The position numbers and the translations under genes were made by a program. A model generated the notes under the pieces. It searched no databases and was not told the origin of the DNA. It saw only the letters and a list, made by a program, of their open reading frames with translations. DNA of 36,567 nt from DASUGM01 sp036274055 (lineage in GTDB: Bacteria; Acidobacteriota; Vicinamibacteria; Vicinamibacterales; SCN-69-37): NCBI GenBank assembly GCA_036274055.1, contig DASUGM010000293.1, forward strand, positions 1 to 36,567. Direction: 5' to 3'. Below are positions 21,711 to 29,578 of the stretch, piece by piece. How positions within the stretch are numbered: position 1 is the stretch's first letter; each line of letters begins with the position of its first letter.

Positions 21711-22484
21711 CTAATACCGTACCGACACCAGCGTCAGCCCGCTGGCCGGCGCGGTCAGCCCGGCCGACGAGCGATCCCGGGCCGCGATCATCGCCGCCAT
21801 CGACTCCACCGGGCGGGCGCCGGCGCCGATCTCGCTGAGCGTCCCGACGATGATGCGGACCATGTGACGCAGAAAGCCGTCGCCCTCGACCTCGACGACG
21901 ATCTCGCCGGCATGCTCGCGGACGTCGCAGCGGGCCAGCGTCCTCACCGTGTCGGTGACCGACGTGCCGCGTGCCTGAAACGAGGCGAAGTCATGCGTGC
22001 CGACGCAGAACGCCGCGGCGCGCCGCATCGCATCGAGGTCACGCGGCATCGGCGCGTGCCACACAAACCACCGATCGAACGGCGAGTGAATCGGTGTCGT
22101 CGCAATGCGATAGCGATACGTCTTGCCCCGGGCGTGGAACTGCGCATGGAACCCCGGCGCCGCGTCGACCACGCCGACGACCCGGATGTCTTCGGGCAGG
22201 CGGATGTTCAACGCCCGCTGTACCGCCGAGGGCGCATAGTCGAACTCGACGTGCACACTCGCGACTTGTCCAAGCGCGTGCACTCCGGCGTCGGTCCGAC
22301 CGGCGCCCGCGATGGTGGGGCCTCTGCCGGTCTCCGCGCCTCTGCGGCTCTCCGCGTCTCGGCGTGCGACCATCGGCGCCAGCGCTTCTTCGACTACCTG
22401 CTGGATCGCCAGGCCGTTCTGCTGGCGCTGCCAACCTGAATACTGAGTCCCGTCGTATGCGAGAGTTAACTTCAGTGTTCGCAT
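21711..22484 (-). CDS. truA: tRNA pseudouridine synthase A (positions 38-40)
   Basis: Isomerises uridines in the anticodon arm of tRNAs. 257 residues. Seen: N-terminal LTLAYDGTQYSGWQRQ, catalytic D65 in GAGRTDAGVHALGQ, the YRYRI segment, DFASFQARG and the C-terminal FLRHMVRIIVGTL. Family members normally pass directly from the first helix (VEEAL) to GAGRTDAGVHA. Here an extra tract, RRDAESRRGAETGRG (residues 41-55), sits between them and is encoded by a CTCnGCG-type repeat on the opposite strand (22321-22370). It falls on the loop before the catalytic Asp and should be tolerated if exposed. Separate from pyrE upstream by a type B repeat. Confidence 0.93.
   Translation of the reverse strand: MRTLKLTLAYDGTQYSGWQRQQNGLAIQQVVEEALAPMVARRDAESRRGAETGRGPTIAGAGRTDAGVHALGQVASVHVEFDYAPSAVQRALNIRLPEDIRVVGVVDAAPGFHAQFHARGKTYRYRIATTPIHSPFDRWFVWHAPMPRDLDAMRRAAAFCVGTHDFASFQARGTSVTDTVRTLARCDVREHAGEIVVEVEGDGFLRHMVRIIVGTLSEIGAGARPVESMAAMIAARDRSSAGLTAPASGLTLVSVRY
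22321..22370. repeat. In-frame CTCnGCG repeat tract inside truA
   Basis: Degenerate units of 8-10 nt on the plus strand, alternating CTCTGCnG and CTCCGCG. Translated on the minus strand they give the Arg/Glu/Gly-rich insertion of TruA. Single arm, no complementary partner nearby. Confidence 0.75.
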
Positions 22485-22500
22485 GGGCGGGACCTGATCA

Positions 22501-22600
22501 ACTCAAAACTTGAAACTTCAAACTCGAAACTGGTTCTCAGACCGCGAACTCTGAGAGCCCGGTTTGACGTTTCGAGTTTGAAGTTTCGAGTTTCGAGTTG
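22501..22600. repeat. Type B heptad inverted-repeat element, copy 2
   Basis: Left arm ACTCAAA, ACTTGAA, ACTTCAA, ACTCGAA, identical in order to the copy at 17377; longer spacer with CTCAGACC and CTGAGAG; right arm of four TTTCGAG/TTTGAAG units, then GTTGGCGCGC. It fills most of the truA-pyrE gap. Confidence 0.9.
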
Positions 22601-22607
22601 GCGCGCC

Positions 22608-23174
22608 TCATGTTCGCGATCCCGGCTTCGTCACCGGCGCGCCCGCCGCGCACATCGGACACGCCTGCGCTTCATAAGTCGGCAACGACAACGTCACCAG
22701 CGCCGTGAATGGCACCGGCAGGTTCGGGGTGCCGCCGCTGCGATCGATGATCGATCCCGCGCCGACCACCGTCGCGCCGGCGGCGGTGGCGACGTCCATC
22801 GTCTCGCGCGTCGAGCCGCCGGTGGTGACGACGTCCTCGATGACGACCACCCGATCGGCGGGGCCGAGCGTGAAGCCGCGGCGGAGCGTCAGCACTTTCT
22901 CGACGCGCTCAGCGAAGATCGCCGGCACGCCGAGCGCGCGCGCGACCTCGTGGCCGATGATCAACCCGCCGAGCGCCGGCGACAGCACTTTGGTTGCGCC
23001 GAGCGCCTTCAATTGCGCGCCGAGCGCCTGGCCGAGTTTCTCCGCGTGCGCCGGATGCTGCAACACCAGCGCGCACTGCAGATAGCCGCCACTGTGCAGC
23101 CCGGACGACAGCTTGAAGTGCCCCTCGAGCAGCGCACCAGACGATCGAAACAAGCTCAGGACATCGTCACGCAT
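22608..23174 (-). CDS. pyrE: Orotate phosphoribosyltransferase, Thermus type
   Basis: Fifth step of UMP synthesis: orotate + PRPP to OMP. 188 residues. Seen: substrate segment GHFKLSSGLHSGGY (18-31), SPALGGLIIGHEVA, a loop with Arg/Lys (FAERVEKVLTLRRGF) and the PRPP-binding motif VVVIEDVVTTGGST (109-122). The C-terminal CPMCAAGAP motif followed by KPGS is characteristic of the Thermus-type pyrE family. It is apart from the other pyr genes, which lie 8 kb away with a second, diverged PRTase. Its ATG overlaps the edge of an octamer repeat. Confidence 0.92.
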   Translation of the reverse strand: MRDDVLSLFRSSGALLEGHFKLSSGLHSGGYLQCALVLQHPAHAEKLGQALGAQLKALGATKVLSPALGGLIIGHEVARALGVPAIFAERVEKVLTLRRGFTLGPADRVVVIEDVVTTGGSTRETMDVATAAGATVVGAGSIIDRSGGTPNLPVPFTALVTLSLPTYEAQACPMCAAGAPVTKPGSRT

Positions 23175-23249
23175 TGACTGATTTACCGATTGACCGATTT
23201 ACCCATTTCACGCATTCACGCATTGACACATTCACGCACTCACTCATTT
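23172..23249. repeat. Octamer repeat (ATTnACnn)
   Basis: Units ATTGACTG, ATTTACCG, ATTGACCG, ATTTACCC, then ATTCACGC and ATTGACAC, almost all exactly 8 nt apart (one 9-mer). It spans the gap between the S9 peptidase stop and the pyrE start; the pyrE ATG lies within the first unit and the last bases overlap the stop region of the peptidase. Related to the octamers at 12858 and 3725. Confidence 0.85.
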
Positions 23250-25793
23250 CCTCAGCGTGTCCTCGAACAGCCGGAGAATGCGCTTGTACTCATCCGCCCA
23301 ACTGGTTTCCTCGGTAAATCCATGGTTCTCCACCGGATAGCCTTGCATCTCCCAATTTTCCTTGCGCAGCTCGATCAGCTTCTGCGCCAGGCGCACCGAG
23401 TCCTGGAAGAACACGTTGGTGTCGACCATGCCGTGGAGGATCAGCAGGTGATTCTTGAGGCCGTCGGCGAAGTAGATCGGCGAGCTCTTCTTGTAGGCCT
23501 CGGGATCGAGCGCCGGCGTGTTGAGGATGTTCGACGTGTAGCCGTGATTGTAGTGCGCCCAGTCGGTGACCGGCCGCAACGCCGCGCCGGCGGCGAAGAC
23601 ATCCGGCGTCGTGAACATCGCCATCAGCGTGATGAACCCGCCGTAGCTGCCGCCGTAGACGCCGATTCGCTTCGGATCGACCTTCTCCGTCTTGACCAGA
23701 AAACTGGCGCCGTCGACGACATCCTCGAGATCCTTGCCGCCCATGTGGCGGTAGATCGCGGTGCGCCAGTCGCGGCCGTAGCCGGACGACGCGCGGTAGT
23801 CCGGATCGAGGACAACGTAGCCCTTCGAGGCGAGGATGTTGTGGAACATCATCTCCCGGTAGTAGGTGGACCAGTATTTGTGGGCGTTCTGCAGATAGCC
23901 GGCGCCGTGCACGAACACGACCGCGGGCTTCTTCGGATCGCGCTTGGCCCCGATCATCTCCGGCGTGTAGAGCCGCGCATAGACGTCCTGGCCGTCCCGC
24001 GTCTTGTAGGTGATCACCTTCGGATCGATCCACTTGAAGTTACGCCACTCTTCCGTCGGCGTCGTCGTCACCTGGAGATCTTTCGCGGTCGCCGAGAACG
24101 GCCGGACGTAGAGTTCGGGCGGTTTCGTCGAGTACGAGTAGATGATCGCCAGCGTCTTCTCGTCCGGCGACACCGTGACGTCGTTCGCGCCGGTCATCTG
24201 CGTGATCCGCGTCCGCGCGCCGCCGTCGACCGACATCGTGTAGAACTGGCGCTCGCCCGGATGGACTTCGTTGGTCTGCAGGAACACCGTCTTGCGATCG
24301 TTCGACAGACGCGCATCGGTGACCTCGAACTTGCCCGAGGTCAGCGCCCTGGCCTGCGGCGCCGCCGCCGAGACGTCCATCGAGTAGAGCTGCATGTAGC
24401 CGGTCTTCTCCGAGAGGAACAGCACCGTCTTGTTGTCCGGCAGCCAGGCGACGCCGCTCCCGCCGCCGAATCCGCCGCCGGCCCCGCCGATGTTGCCCTC
24501 GCGAATCCACGCGTCGTCGTGCAGCGCGTCGATCACCGTCGCTTTGCCGGTGGCGTTGTCGACGCGCACAAACCAGCGATCCTTGTTGTCGAGCGAGCGC
24601 ACCGGAATGAAGCTGTTGGCGCCGTCGTCGGAAACTTCCGGCATGCCCCAGTTCAGCTGGCGATCGAGATCGGGGTCGGCGTCCTTCGCTTTGCGTTCCT
24701 TGCCGGCAAACGCCGAGGCGTCGCCCCACACCGCTTTGTTGGCTTTGACGTCGAGGATCGCCAGCAGCCGGCGTGACTGCACGTCGCCGACGTTGGTGCG
24801 GCCGTTGATCATCTCGGGATATGCCGACTCGGTGATGTAATTCGGCACGTCCTGGCCGCGCGCGGTGCCTTCGGGCCGCTCGGTGACGCCGACGTAGACG
24901 TACTTCTCGTCGTTCGAGAGCTGCAGATCGACGAGCGACTGACGTTCGCTGAGCGCGAGCGTCGCGATCGGCACCGCCGCGGTGGCGTCGCCAGCGTTGC
25001 CGCCGCGCCCGCCACGACCGCCACCACCGCCTCGGCCCTGCTGACGCTGCTCGATCTGCTGCTTGATGTAACTGAGCAGATCTTTTTCCTGATCGCGCAG
25101 CCAGCGCTGCGCTTCGGTCTCGGCCGCCTGCGCGCCGCCGGCGCCGCGTCCCGCCGCGCCGGCACCTCGGCCACCGCCAACGCCGCGACCCGCGCCGGCT
25201 TGCGCTGCGCCGGCAGCGGCGTTGGCCGCCGGCGGAGTCGTGATGTTCGTCAACTGCGCGAACATCACCTCGCTGGCGGTGAGCGACTGAAGGTAGAGGT
25301 TGCCGTCACGCATGAACGTCACCGCGGTGTCGTTGCGAATCCAGCGCGGATTGCTTTCCGCCGCCTGCGTCCGCATCAGCACGCGCTTGCCGCCCGACAC
25401 CAGATCGTGAATGACGACATCGCCGCCTTCGATCGCGAGCGCCTTGGTGCGGGTGCGGTCGAGCCGGCCGGTCGGCGGCGTGTCGAGCACGCGCGCTTCG
25501 TCGGCGCTCAGCTCGCGCAGCCCGGTGCCGTCCTTGTTGACGACGTAGGTCGCGGCGGTGGTCTGATCCGGCTTCTGCCAGGAGAAATAGATCTTCGTGG
25601 AGTCCTTCGACCAGCGGACGGCGCTCGGGCCCGTCCCGATCATCTTGGGGCCGCGCATGATGCCGTCGACGGTCAGCATCGCGGGCTTCGGGGCCGGGGC
25701 GGCGGCCTGGCTGGAACCTGCAGCCTGGGGCCCCTGTCCCGATAAAAGGAGGGTCGTAGTCAGGAATCCGGCAACAACGAGAACTCGGCGCAT
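23244..25793 (-). CDS. Secreted S9-family (prolyl oligopeptidase-type) serine peptidase
   Basis: An exported prolyl oligopeptidase/dipeptidyl-aminopeptidase-type enzyme, 849 residues from the ATG at 25793 (a GTG three codons earlier is the alternative). The signal peptide is hydrophobic at 4-18. A long N-terminal part shows beta-propeller-like strands (WSKDSTKIYFSWQ, LSNDEKYVYVGV, LSNDRKTVFLQT, VSPDEKTLAIIYS). The alpha/beta-hydrolase domain carries S716 in GGSYGGF, D791 in HGMVDTNV and H824 in ENHGFTEE, so the triad is complete. Two Gly/Arg/Ala-rich tracts interrupt the propeller (AGAGRGVGGGRGAGAAGRG and RGGGGGRGGRGG). Likely role: cutting short peptides in the periplasm or outside the cell. 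Confidence 0.9.
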   Translation of the reverse strand: MRRVLVVAGFLTTTLLLSGQGPQAAGSSQAAAPAPKPAMLTVDGIMRGPKMIGTGPSAVRWSKDSTKIYFSWQKPDQTTAATYVVNKDGTGLRELSADEARVLDTPPTGRLDRTRTKALAIEGGDVVIHDLVSGGKRVLMRTQAAESNPRWIRNDTAVTFMRDGNLYLQSLTASEVMFAQLTNITTPPAANAAAGAAQAGAGRGVGGGRGAGAAGRGAGGAQAAETEAQRWLRDQEKDLLSYIKQQIEQRQQGRGGGGGRGGRGGNAGDATAAVPIATLALSERQSLVDLQLSNDEKYVYVGVTERPEGTARGQDVPNYITESAYPEMINGRTNVGDVQSRRLLAILDVKANKAVWGDASAFAGKERKAKDADPDLDRQLNWGMPEVSDDGANSFIPVRSLDNKDRWFVRVDNATGKATVIDALHDDAWIREGNIGGAGGGFGGGSGVAWLPDNKTVLFLSEKTGYMQLYSMDVSAAAPQARALTSGKFEVTDARLSNDRKTVFLQTNEVHPGERQFYTMSVDGGARTRITQMTGANDVTVSPDEKTLAIIYSYSTKPPELYVRPFSATAKDLQVTTTPTEEWRNFKWIDPKVITYKTRDGQDVYARLYTPEMIGAKRDPKKPAVVFVHGAGYLQNAHKYWSTYYREMMFHNILASKGYVVLDPDYRASSGYGRDWRTAIYRHMGGKDLEDVVDGASFLVKTEKVDPKRIGVYGGSYGGFITLMAMFTTPDVFAAGAALRPVTDWAHYNHGYTSNILNTPALDPEAYKKSSPIYFADGLKNHLLILHGMVDTNVFFQDSVRLAQKLIELRKENWEMQGYPVENHGFTEETSWADEYKRILRLFEDTLRK

Positions 25794-25958
25794 GGTTTGC
25801 ACTCTCTGATGGGAAAACCGGCCCGATCGGCCGGATCCTCCGTCTAATGGGGGAAATCCGGTCCGGGAGCGGGACGATCGTGTCCCGAATCTGCGAAGTT
25901 AGTAAAGGGGTCCGGGACGGATCCCGCGAAAATCAGCGTTTCTCAGGAGACTACTTTC
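25794..25958. other. Divergent intergenic region
   Basis: Gap of 165 bp between the S9 peptidase and tolC, transcribed away from each other. It holds two small hairpins: CGGGAC...GTCCCG around 25871-25888 and CGGGA...TCCCG around 25916-25929. An AGGAGA ribosome-binding site is at 25945-25950. I see no convincing -10 box and none of the heptad repeats found in other gaps. Confidence 0.5.
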
Positions 25959-27518
25959 ATGCCTGTCATGCCCTCGCGTCGCACCCTCCGCCGGCTGTCC
26001 GTTGCCGGTCTGGCCGTGCTGACGGCCGTCATTCCCGTGTCTGCGCAGCAGCCCCAGGCCACCACGCCTGCCGCGGCGCAGGCGCCGACCGGCCCGACTC
26101 TGACCCTGACCATGGATCAGGCGGTCCAGATGGCGCTGGACACGAGCCTCGGGCTGAAGTCGGAACGCATCAACGTCGACATCGCGTCGCAGAGCATCAT
26201 CGGCGCCAAGGCTGCGTTCCTGCCATCCCTATCGGGGAATATCTCGCGCAACAACGCCGAGTCGCAGCCGGTCCTGAACCCCGACGGCACGCGCTCGGTG
26301 CCGACCAGCAACCAGATCAACGGCAGCACGACGGTGGGCCAACAGCTCTCGTTCCTCGGCGCCCAGTACTCGGCGACCTGGAGCAGCAACCGCCGCGCGA
26401 CCGGCGGCGGCGGCGGGTCGTTCAATCCGTCGCTCGGATCGACGGTGAACCTGCAATTCTCCGCGCCGCTCTGGCGCGACCTGAAGATCGACAACCAGCG
26501 CGCCGGCGTCGATCGCGCACAGCGGCAGCGGCTGATCTCCGACCTCGGCCTGCAGCAGCGCGTCGTCGCCACTGAAGCCACGGTCCGTCAGGCGTACCTG
26601 CAGCTGAAGGCGGCGCTCGAGGGCAAGAAAGTTGCCGACCTCAACCAGGAGCTCGCCGAGACGTCGCTCCGCAACGCGCGCGCGCGTGTCGCCGTCGGTC
26701 AGTCGCCCGAGCTCGACATCATCACCAACGAAGCCCAGGTCGCGGCCAACCGCACCAACGTGATCGATGCCACGGCGCAGATCGCGGCCGCGGAGGACAA
26801 CCTCCGCGTGCTGATCTTCGATCAGGGCCGGCCGGACTACTGGGCGGTGACGATCTTCCCGGCCGACGAGATCTCGGTGACGGAGAAGCAGGTGGACGTC
26901 GACGCCGCGATCAAGAACGCGCTCGCCAACCGGCTCGACATCGTGACCCTGCGCAAGAACATGGAGATCTCGGATCTCAACATCAAGCTGGCGGAGAACA
27001 ACACCAAGCCGCAGGTCGACGCGTTCGTGAACTACCTCGCCTCCGGCACCGGCGGCAAGCAGACGTCGGCTGACGGCACGGTCACGACGATTGGCTACGG
27101 CTCGGTGCTCGGCGACTCGTTCGGCGGCGCCTATCCGTCCTGGACCTACGGGCTGCAGGTCGTCTATCCGCTCGGCCGCAACGCGGCGCTGGTCCAGCAG
27201 GCGCAGAACGAGCTGACCAAGCAGCAGCAGCAACTCAACATGCGCGACCTCGAGCTGCAGATCGTGGGCGACGTCCGTCAGGCGGCACGCGACATCTCGA
27301 CCAGCTATCAGCGGTATATCGCGTCGCGGACGGCGCGCGAGGCGCTCGAAAAGCAGCTCAACGCCGAGGATCGCAAGTTCGCGGTCGGCCTGTCGAACAC
27401 CTTCGACGTGCAGCTTCGCCAGCGCGACCTCGCCAACTCGCGCGTCGCCGAGCTGAACTCGATCATCCGCTACAACCAGGCGCTCATTGAGTTCGAGAGA
27501 GTCCAGAAGATTCGGTAG
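25959..27518 (+). CDS. TolC-family outer-membrane efflux protein
   Basis: Outer-membrane channel-tunnel protein, 519 residues, from the ATG 8 nt after AGGAGA. Signal peptide with a long n-region (MPVMPSRRTLRR) and cleavage near VSA-QQ. A Pro/Ala/Gln linker follows, then two OEP repeats: LTLTMDQAVQMALDTSLGLKSERINVDIA with long helices (VRQAYLQLKAALEGKKVADLNQELAETSLRNARARVAVGQ), and VDAAIKNALANRLDIVTLRKNMEISDLNIKLAENN ... QAARDISTSYQRYIASR. These build the periplasmic alpha-barrel. No membrane-fusion or pump gene is adjacent, so it is an orphan channel whose partner lies elsewhere; the neighbouring glycosyltransferases are not evidence of a polysaccharide exporter. Confidence 0.9.
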   Translation: MPVMPSRRTLRRLSVAGLAVLTAVIPVSAQQPQATTPAAAQAPTGPTLTLTMDQAVQMALDTSLGLKSERINVDIASQSIIGAKAAFLPSLSGNISRNNAESQPVLNPDGTRSVPTSNQINGSTTVGQQLSFLGAQYSATWSSNRRATGGGGGSFNPSLGSTVNLQFSAPLWRDLKIDNQRAGVDRAQRQRLISDLGLQQRVVATEATVRQAYLQLKAALEGKKVADLNQELAETSLRNARARVAVGQSPELDIITNEAQVAANRTNVIDATAQIAAAEDNLRVLIFDQGRPDYWAVTIFPADEISVTEKQVDVDAAIKNALANRLDIVTLRKNMEISDLNIKLAENNTKPQVDAFVNYLASGTGGKQTSADGTVTTIGYGSVLGDSFGGAYPSWTYGLQVVYPLGRNAALVQQAQNELTKQQQQLNMRDLELQIVGDVRQAARDISTSYQRYIASRTAREALEKQLNAEDRKFAVGLSNTFDVQLRQRDLANSRVAELNSIIRYNQALIEFERVQKIR

Positions 27519-27594
27519 GCTCAGGGCTCACGGCTCACGGCTCGGCGTACTGAGGCTCTGACACCGAGCCCTGAGCCCTGAGCCTTGAGCCTGC
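27518..27594. repeat. Type A heptad inverted-repeat element, second full copy
   Basis: Starts on the last base of the tolC stop, as the copy at 10036 does at its own upstream gene. Left arm GGCTCAG, GGCTCAC, GGCTCAC, GGCTCGG; spacer with CTCTGACACC; right arm GAGCCCT, GAGCCCT, GAGCCTT, GAGCCTG. The terminal unit ends in TG and runs into the -10 box of the next gene. Confidence 0.9.
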
Positions 27595-27600
27595 TATATT
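27595..27600 (+). promoter_or_regulatory. Candidate extended -10 (TGC-TATATT)
   Basis: TATATT, 6 nt before the GTG at 27607, with TGC directly upstream from the repeat. No ribosome-binding site fits between; leaderless mRNA expected. Confidence 0.55.
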
Positions 27601-27606
27601 CGCCGC

Positions 27607-28380
27607 GTGAAACTGACCGTCACGGTCATCACGCTGAACGAGGCCGCCAATATCGAGGCGTGCCTGGCATCGGTGGCGTGGGCCGACGAGCGGCTGGTCG
27701 TCGACAGCCATAGCACCGACGACACCGTCGCGCGCGCCACCGCGTCGGGCGCCCGCGTGATCGTCCGCGACTGGCCCGGCTACTCGGCGCAGAAGAACTT
27801 CGCCGCCGGCGAGGCCGCGCACGACTGGATCCTGTCGATCGACGCCGACGAGCGGGTCACGCCCGAACTCGCCGAAGAGATCAAAGCCATCCTGACTGGC
27901 ACGCCCGAGCCGCCGGGCTTTCGCATTCCGCGGATGACCTGGCATCTCGGCCGCTGGATCCGCACCACCGACTGGTACCCGGACTACCAGCTTCGCCTCT
28001 ACGATCGCCGCCGCGCCCGCTGGAAACCGACGAAGGTCCACGAGTCGGTGGAAACCGACGGGCAGCCGGCGCAGCTCGCCCACGACCTGAAGCATCTCGC
28101 CTATCGCGACATCAGCCATCACTACCAGACGATGGATCGCTACACGACGCTGGCCGCCGAGCAGATGTTCGACGACGGCCGGCGCGCGACGATCACCGAT
28201 CTCACCATCCACCCCTGGGCGGCGTTCGTGCGCAACTACGTCCTGCGCGGCGGCATCCGCGACGGCCTGCCGGGCTTCATCATCTCGGTGATGAACGCGT
28301 ACTACGTCTTCATGAAGTTCGCGAAGCTCTGGGCGCGCGAGCACGGCAGCGGCGCGGCGGCGGCAGCACCACGCGCATGA
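27607..28380 (+). CDS. Family 2 glycosyltransferase (LPS-core type)
   Basis: A 257-residue GT-A fold glycosyltransferase. Seen: the nucleotide-binding start LTVTVITLNEAANIEACLAS, VVDSHSTDDTV, the metal-binding region ILSIDADERVTPEL, and an RLYDRRRARWKPTKVHESV segment as in the KdtX/WaaE group that adds sugars to the LPS inner core. No transmembrane helix except a weak hydrophobic end region (GLPGFIISVMNAYYVFMKF) that may sit on the membrane. GTG start directly after a -10 box. Stop and start overlap with the next glycosyltransferase (ATGA), so both should act on the same glycan. Confidence 0.87.
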   Translation: MKLTVTVITLNEAANIEACLASVAWADERLVVDSHSTDDTVARATASGARVIVRDWPGYSAQKNFAAGEAAHDWILSIDADERVTPELAEEIKAILTGTPEPPGFRIPRMTWHLGRWIRTTDWYPDYQLRLYDRRRARWKPTKVHESVETDGQPAQLAHDLKHLAYRDISHHYQTMDRYTTLAAEQMFDDGRRATITDLTIHPWAAFVRNYVLRGGIRDGLPGFIISVMNAYYVFMKFAKLWAREHGSGAAAAAPRA

Positions 28381-29492
28381 AATCCGTCCACATTGACACG
28401 GCGAAGACGTGGCGTGGTGGACAGAATCAGGTGCTGCTGACCGTCACCGGGCTGTCGGAGCTCGGCCACCCGGCGACGCTGGTCGCGCACGAGGCCGGCG
28501 AGCTGCGCCGCCGCGCCAGCGAGGGCCTGCGTTTCGTCGGCATCAACCCGCGCAGCGAGTTCGACATCCACGCCGGCTGGCAGCTCGCCAAGATCCTCGG
28601 TGACGCGCAGCCCGACGTGGTTCACGCCCACGACCCGATGGCGGTGGCATTGACGGCGATGGCGCTGCAGATGAAGAGCGTCGGCTCGGCGCTGCGCGCC
28701 AGGCCGCTGGTCGTCGCCTCGCGCCGCGTCGATTTCCATCTCAAGCGTCACGCGTTCTCGAAATGGAAGTACGGGCACATCGACGTCTTCATCGCCGCCT
28801 CGCGGGTGATCGCCGGCATCCTGCAGGACGACGGCATTCCCGCCGAGAACATCGAAGTCGTGCACGACGGCGTCAACGTCGCGTTCATCGACAAGCAGCC
28901 CCTGGTCGACGCGCACGCGACCTTCTGGCTGCCGGCCGGCGCGCCGCTGGTCGGCAACGTCGCGGCGCTGGCGCCGCACAAGGGTCAGAAACATCTGATC
29001 GCCGCCGCCGCGCGCGTCGTCCGCGAAGTCCCCGACGCGCGCTTCGTCATCGTCGGCGACGGCGAGCTGCGCGACACGCTCGAAAAGCAGGTGCGCGACC
29101 TGGCGCTCGAGCGCCACGTCTTCCTCACCGGCTTCCGCAACGACGCGCTCGGCCTGATGAAGTCGTTCGACATCTTCGTGTTGAGCTCGGTGACCGAAGG
29201 ACTCGGCTCGGCGATGCTCGAAGCGATGGCGTGCCGGCGCGCGACGGTCGGCACTCTCGCCGGCGGCATCCCGGAAGCCGTTGTCGACGGCAAGACCGGG
29301 CTGCTGGTTCCGCCGCACGAAGAAGCGTCGCTGGCAAAGGCGATCGTGACGCTGCTCAAAGATCCGGCCAAGCGCGCGGCGATGGGAGAGGCGGGAAGAG
29401 CGCGCGTCGAGAAAGAATTCAGCGTTGATCGGCTCGTCGCAAATACGCTCGACGTCTACGATAAACGTCTCGCGTCAGGCCCTGGGCGTTAG
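28377..29492 (+). CDS. Family 4 glycosyltransferase
   Basis: A 371-residue GT-B glycosyltransferase. N-terminal acceptor domain begins HIDTAKTWRGGQNQVLLTV and holds DVVHAHDPMA. The C-terminal donor domain has VGNVAALAPHKGQKHLIAAA, ARFVIVGDGELRDTLEKQ, VFLTGFRNDALGLMKSFDIFVLSS and the EX7E motif (E274 to E282 in TEGLGSAMLEAM), then GGIPEAVVDGKTGLLVPP. This retaining family transfers sugars from nucleotide donors to LPS or other polysaccharides. The last residues (SGPGR) and the stop are encoded by the start of the AGGCCCT repeat at 29477. Confidence 0.9.
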   Translation: MKSVHIDTAKTWRGGQNQVLLTVTGLSELGHPATLVAHEAGELRRRASEGLRFVGINPRSEFDIHAGWQLAKILGDAQPDVVHAHDPMAVALTAMALQMKSVGSALRARPLVVASRRVDFHLKRHAFSKWKYGHIDVFIAASRVIAGILQDDGIPAENIEVVHDGVNVAFIDKQPLVDAHATFWLPAGAPLVGNVAALAPHKGQKHLIAAAARVVREVPDARFVIVGDGELRDTLEKQVRDLALERHVFLTGFRNDALGLMKSFDIFVLSSVTEGLGSAMLEAMACRRATVGTLAGGIPEAVVDGKTGLLVPPHEEASLAKAIVTLLKDPAKRAAMGEAGRARVEKEFSVDRLVANTLDVYDKRLASGPGR

Positions 29493-29578
29493 GCCCTGGG
29501 CCCTAGTTCGGAGCGAGCTGAGGCCGAGAACCCTCCGAGCTAGGCCCCAATGCCCAGGGCCTAGGGCCTAGGGCCTGG
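29477..29578. repeat. Type C heptad inverted-repeat element, copy 1
   Basis: Left arm AGGCCCT, GGGCGTT, AGGCCCT, GGGCCCT; spacer with GAGCGAGCTGAGG; right arm CCCAGGG, CCTAGGG, CCTAGGG, CCTGGC. It lies between convergent genes and supplies the last codons and stop of both (SGPGR on the plus strand, SARP on the minus strand). The second copy is at 32370. Confidence 0.9.

Noticed and set aside
23190..24776. 528-codon plus-strand ORF opposite the S9 peptidase
   Set aside because: Antisense shadow; the peptidase has an intact catalytic triad in the other frame.
25853..25958. tRNA or small RNA gene in the S9-tolC gap
   Set aside because: Only short hairpins are present; no cloverleaf or conserved T-loop sequence can be found.
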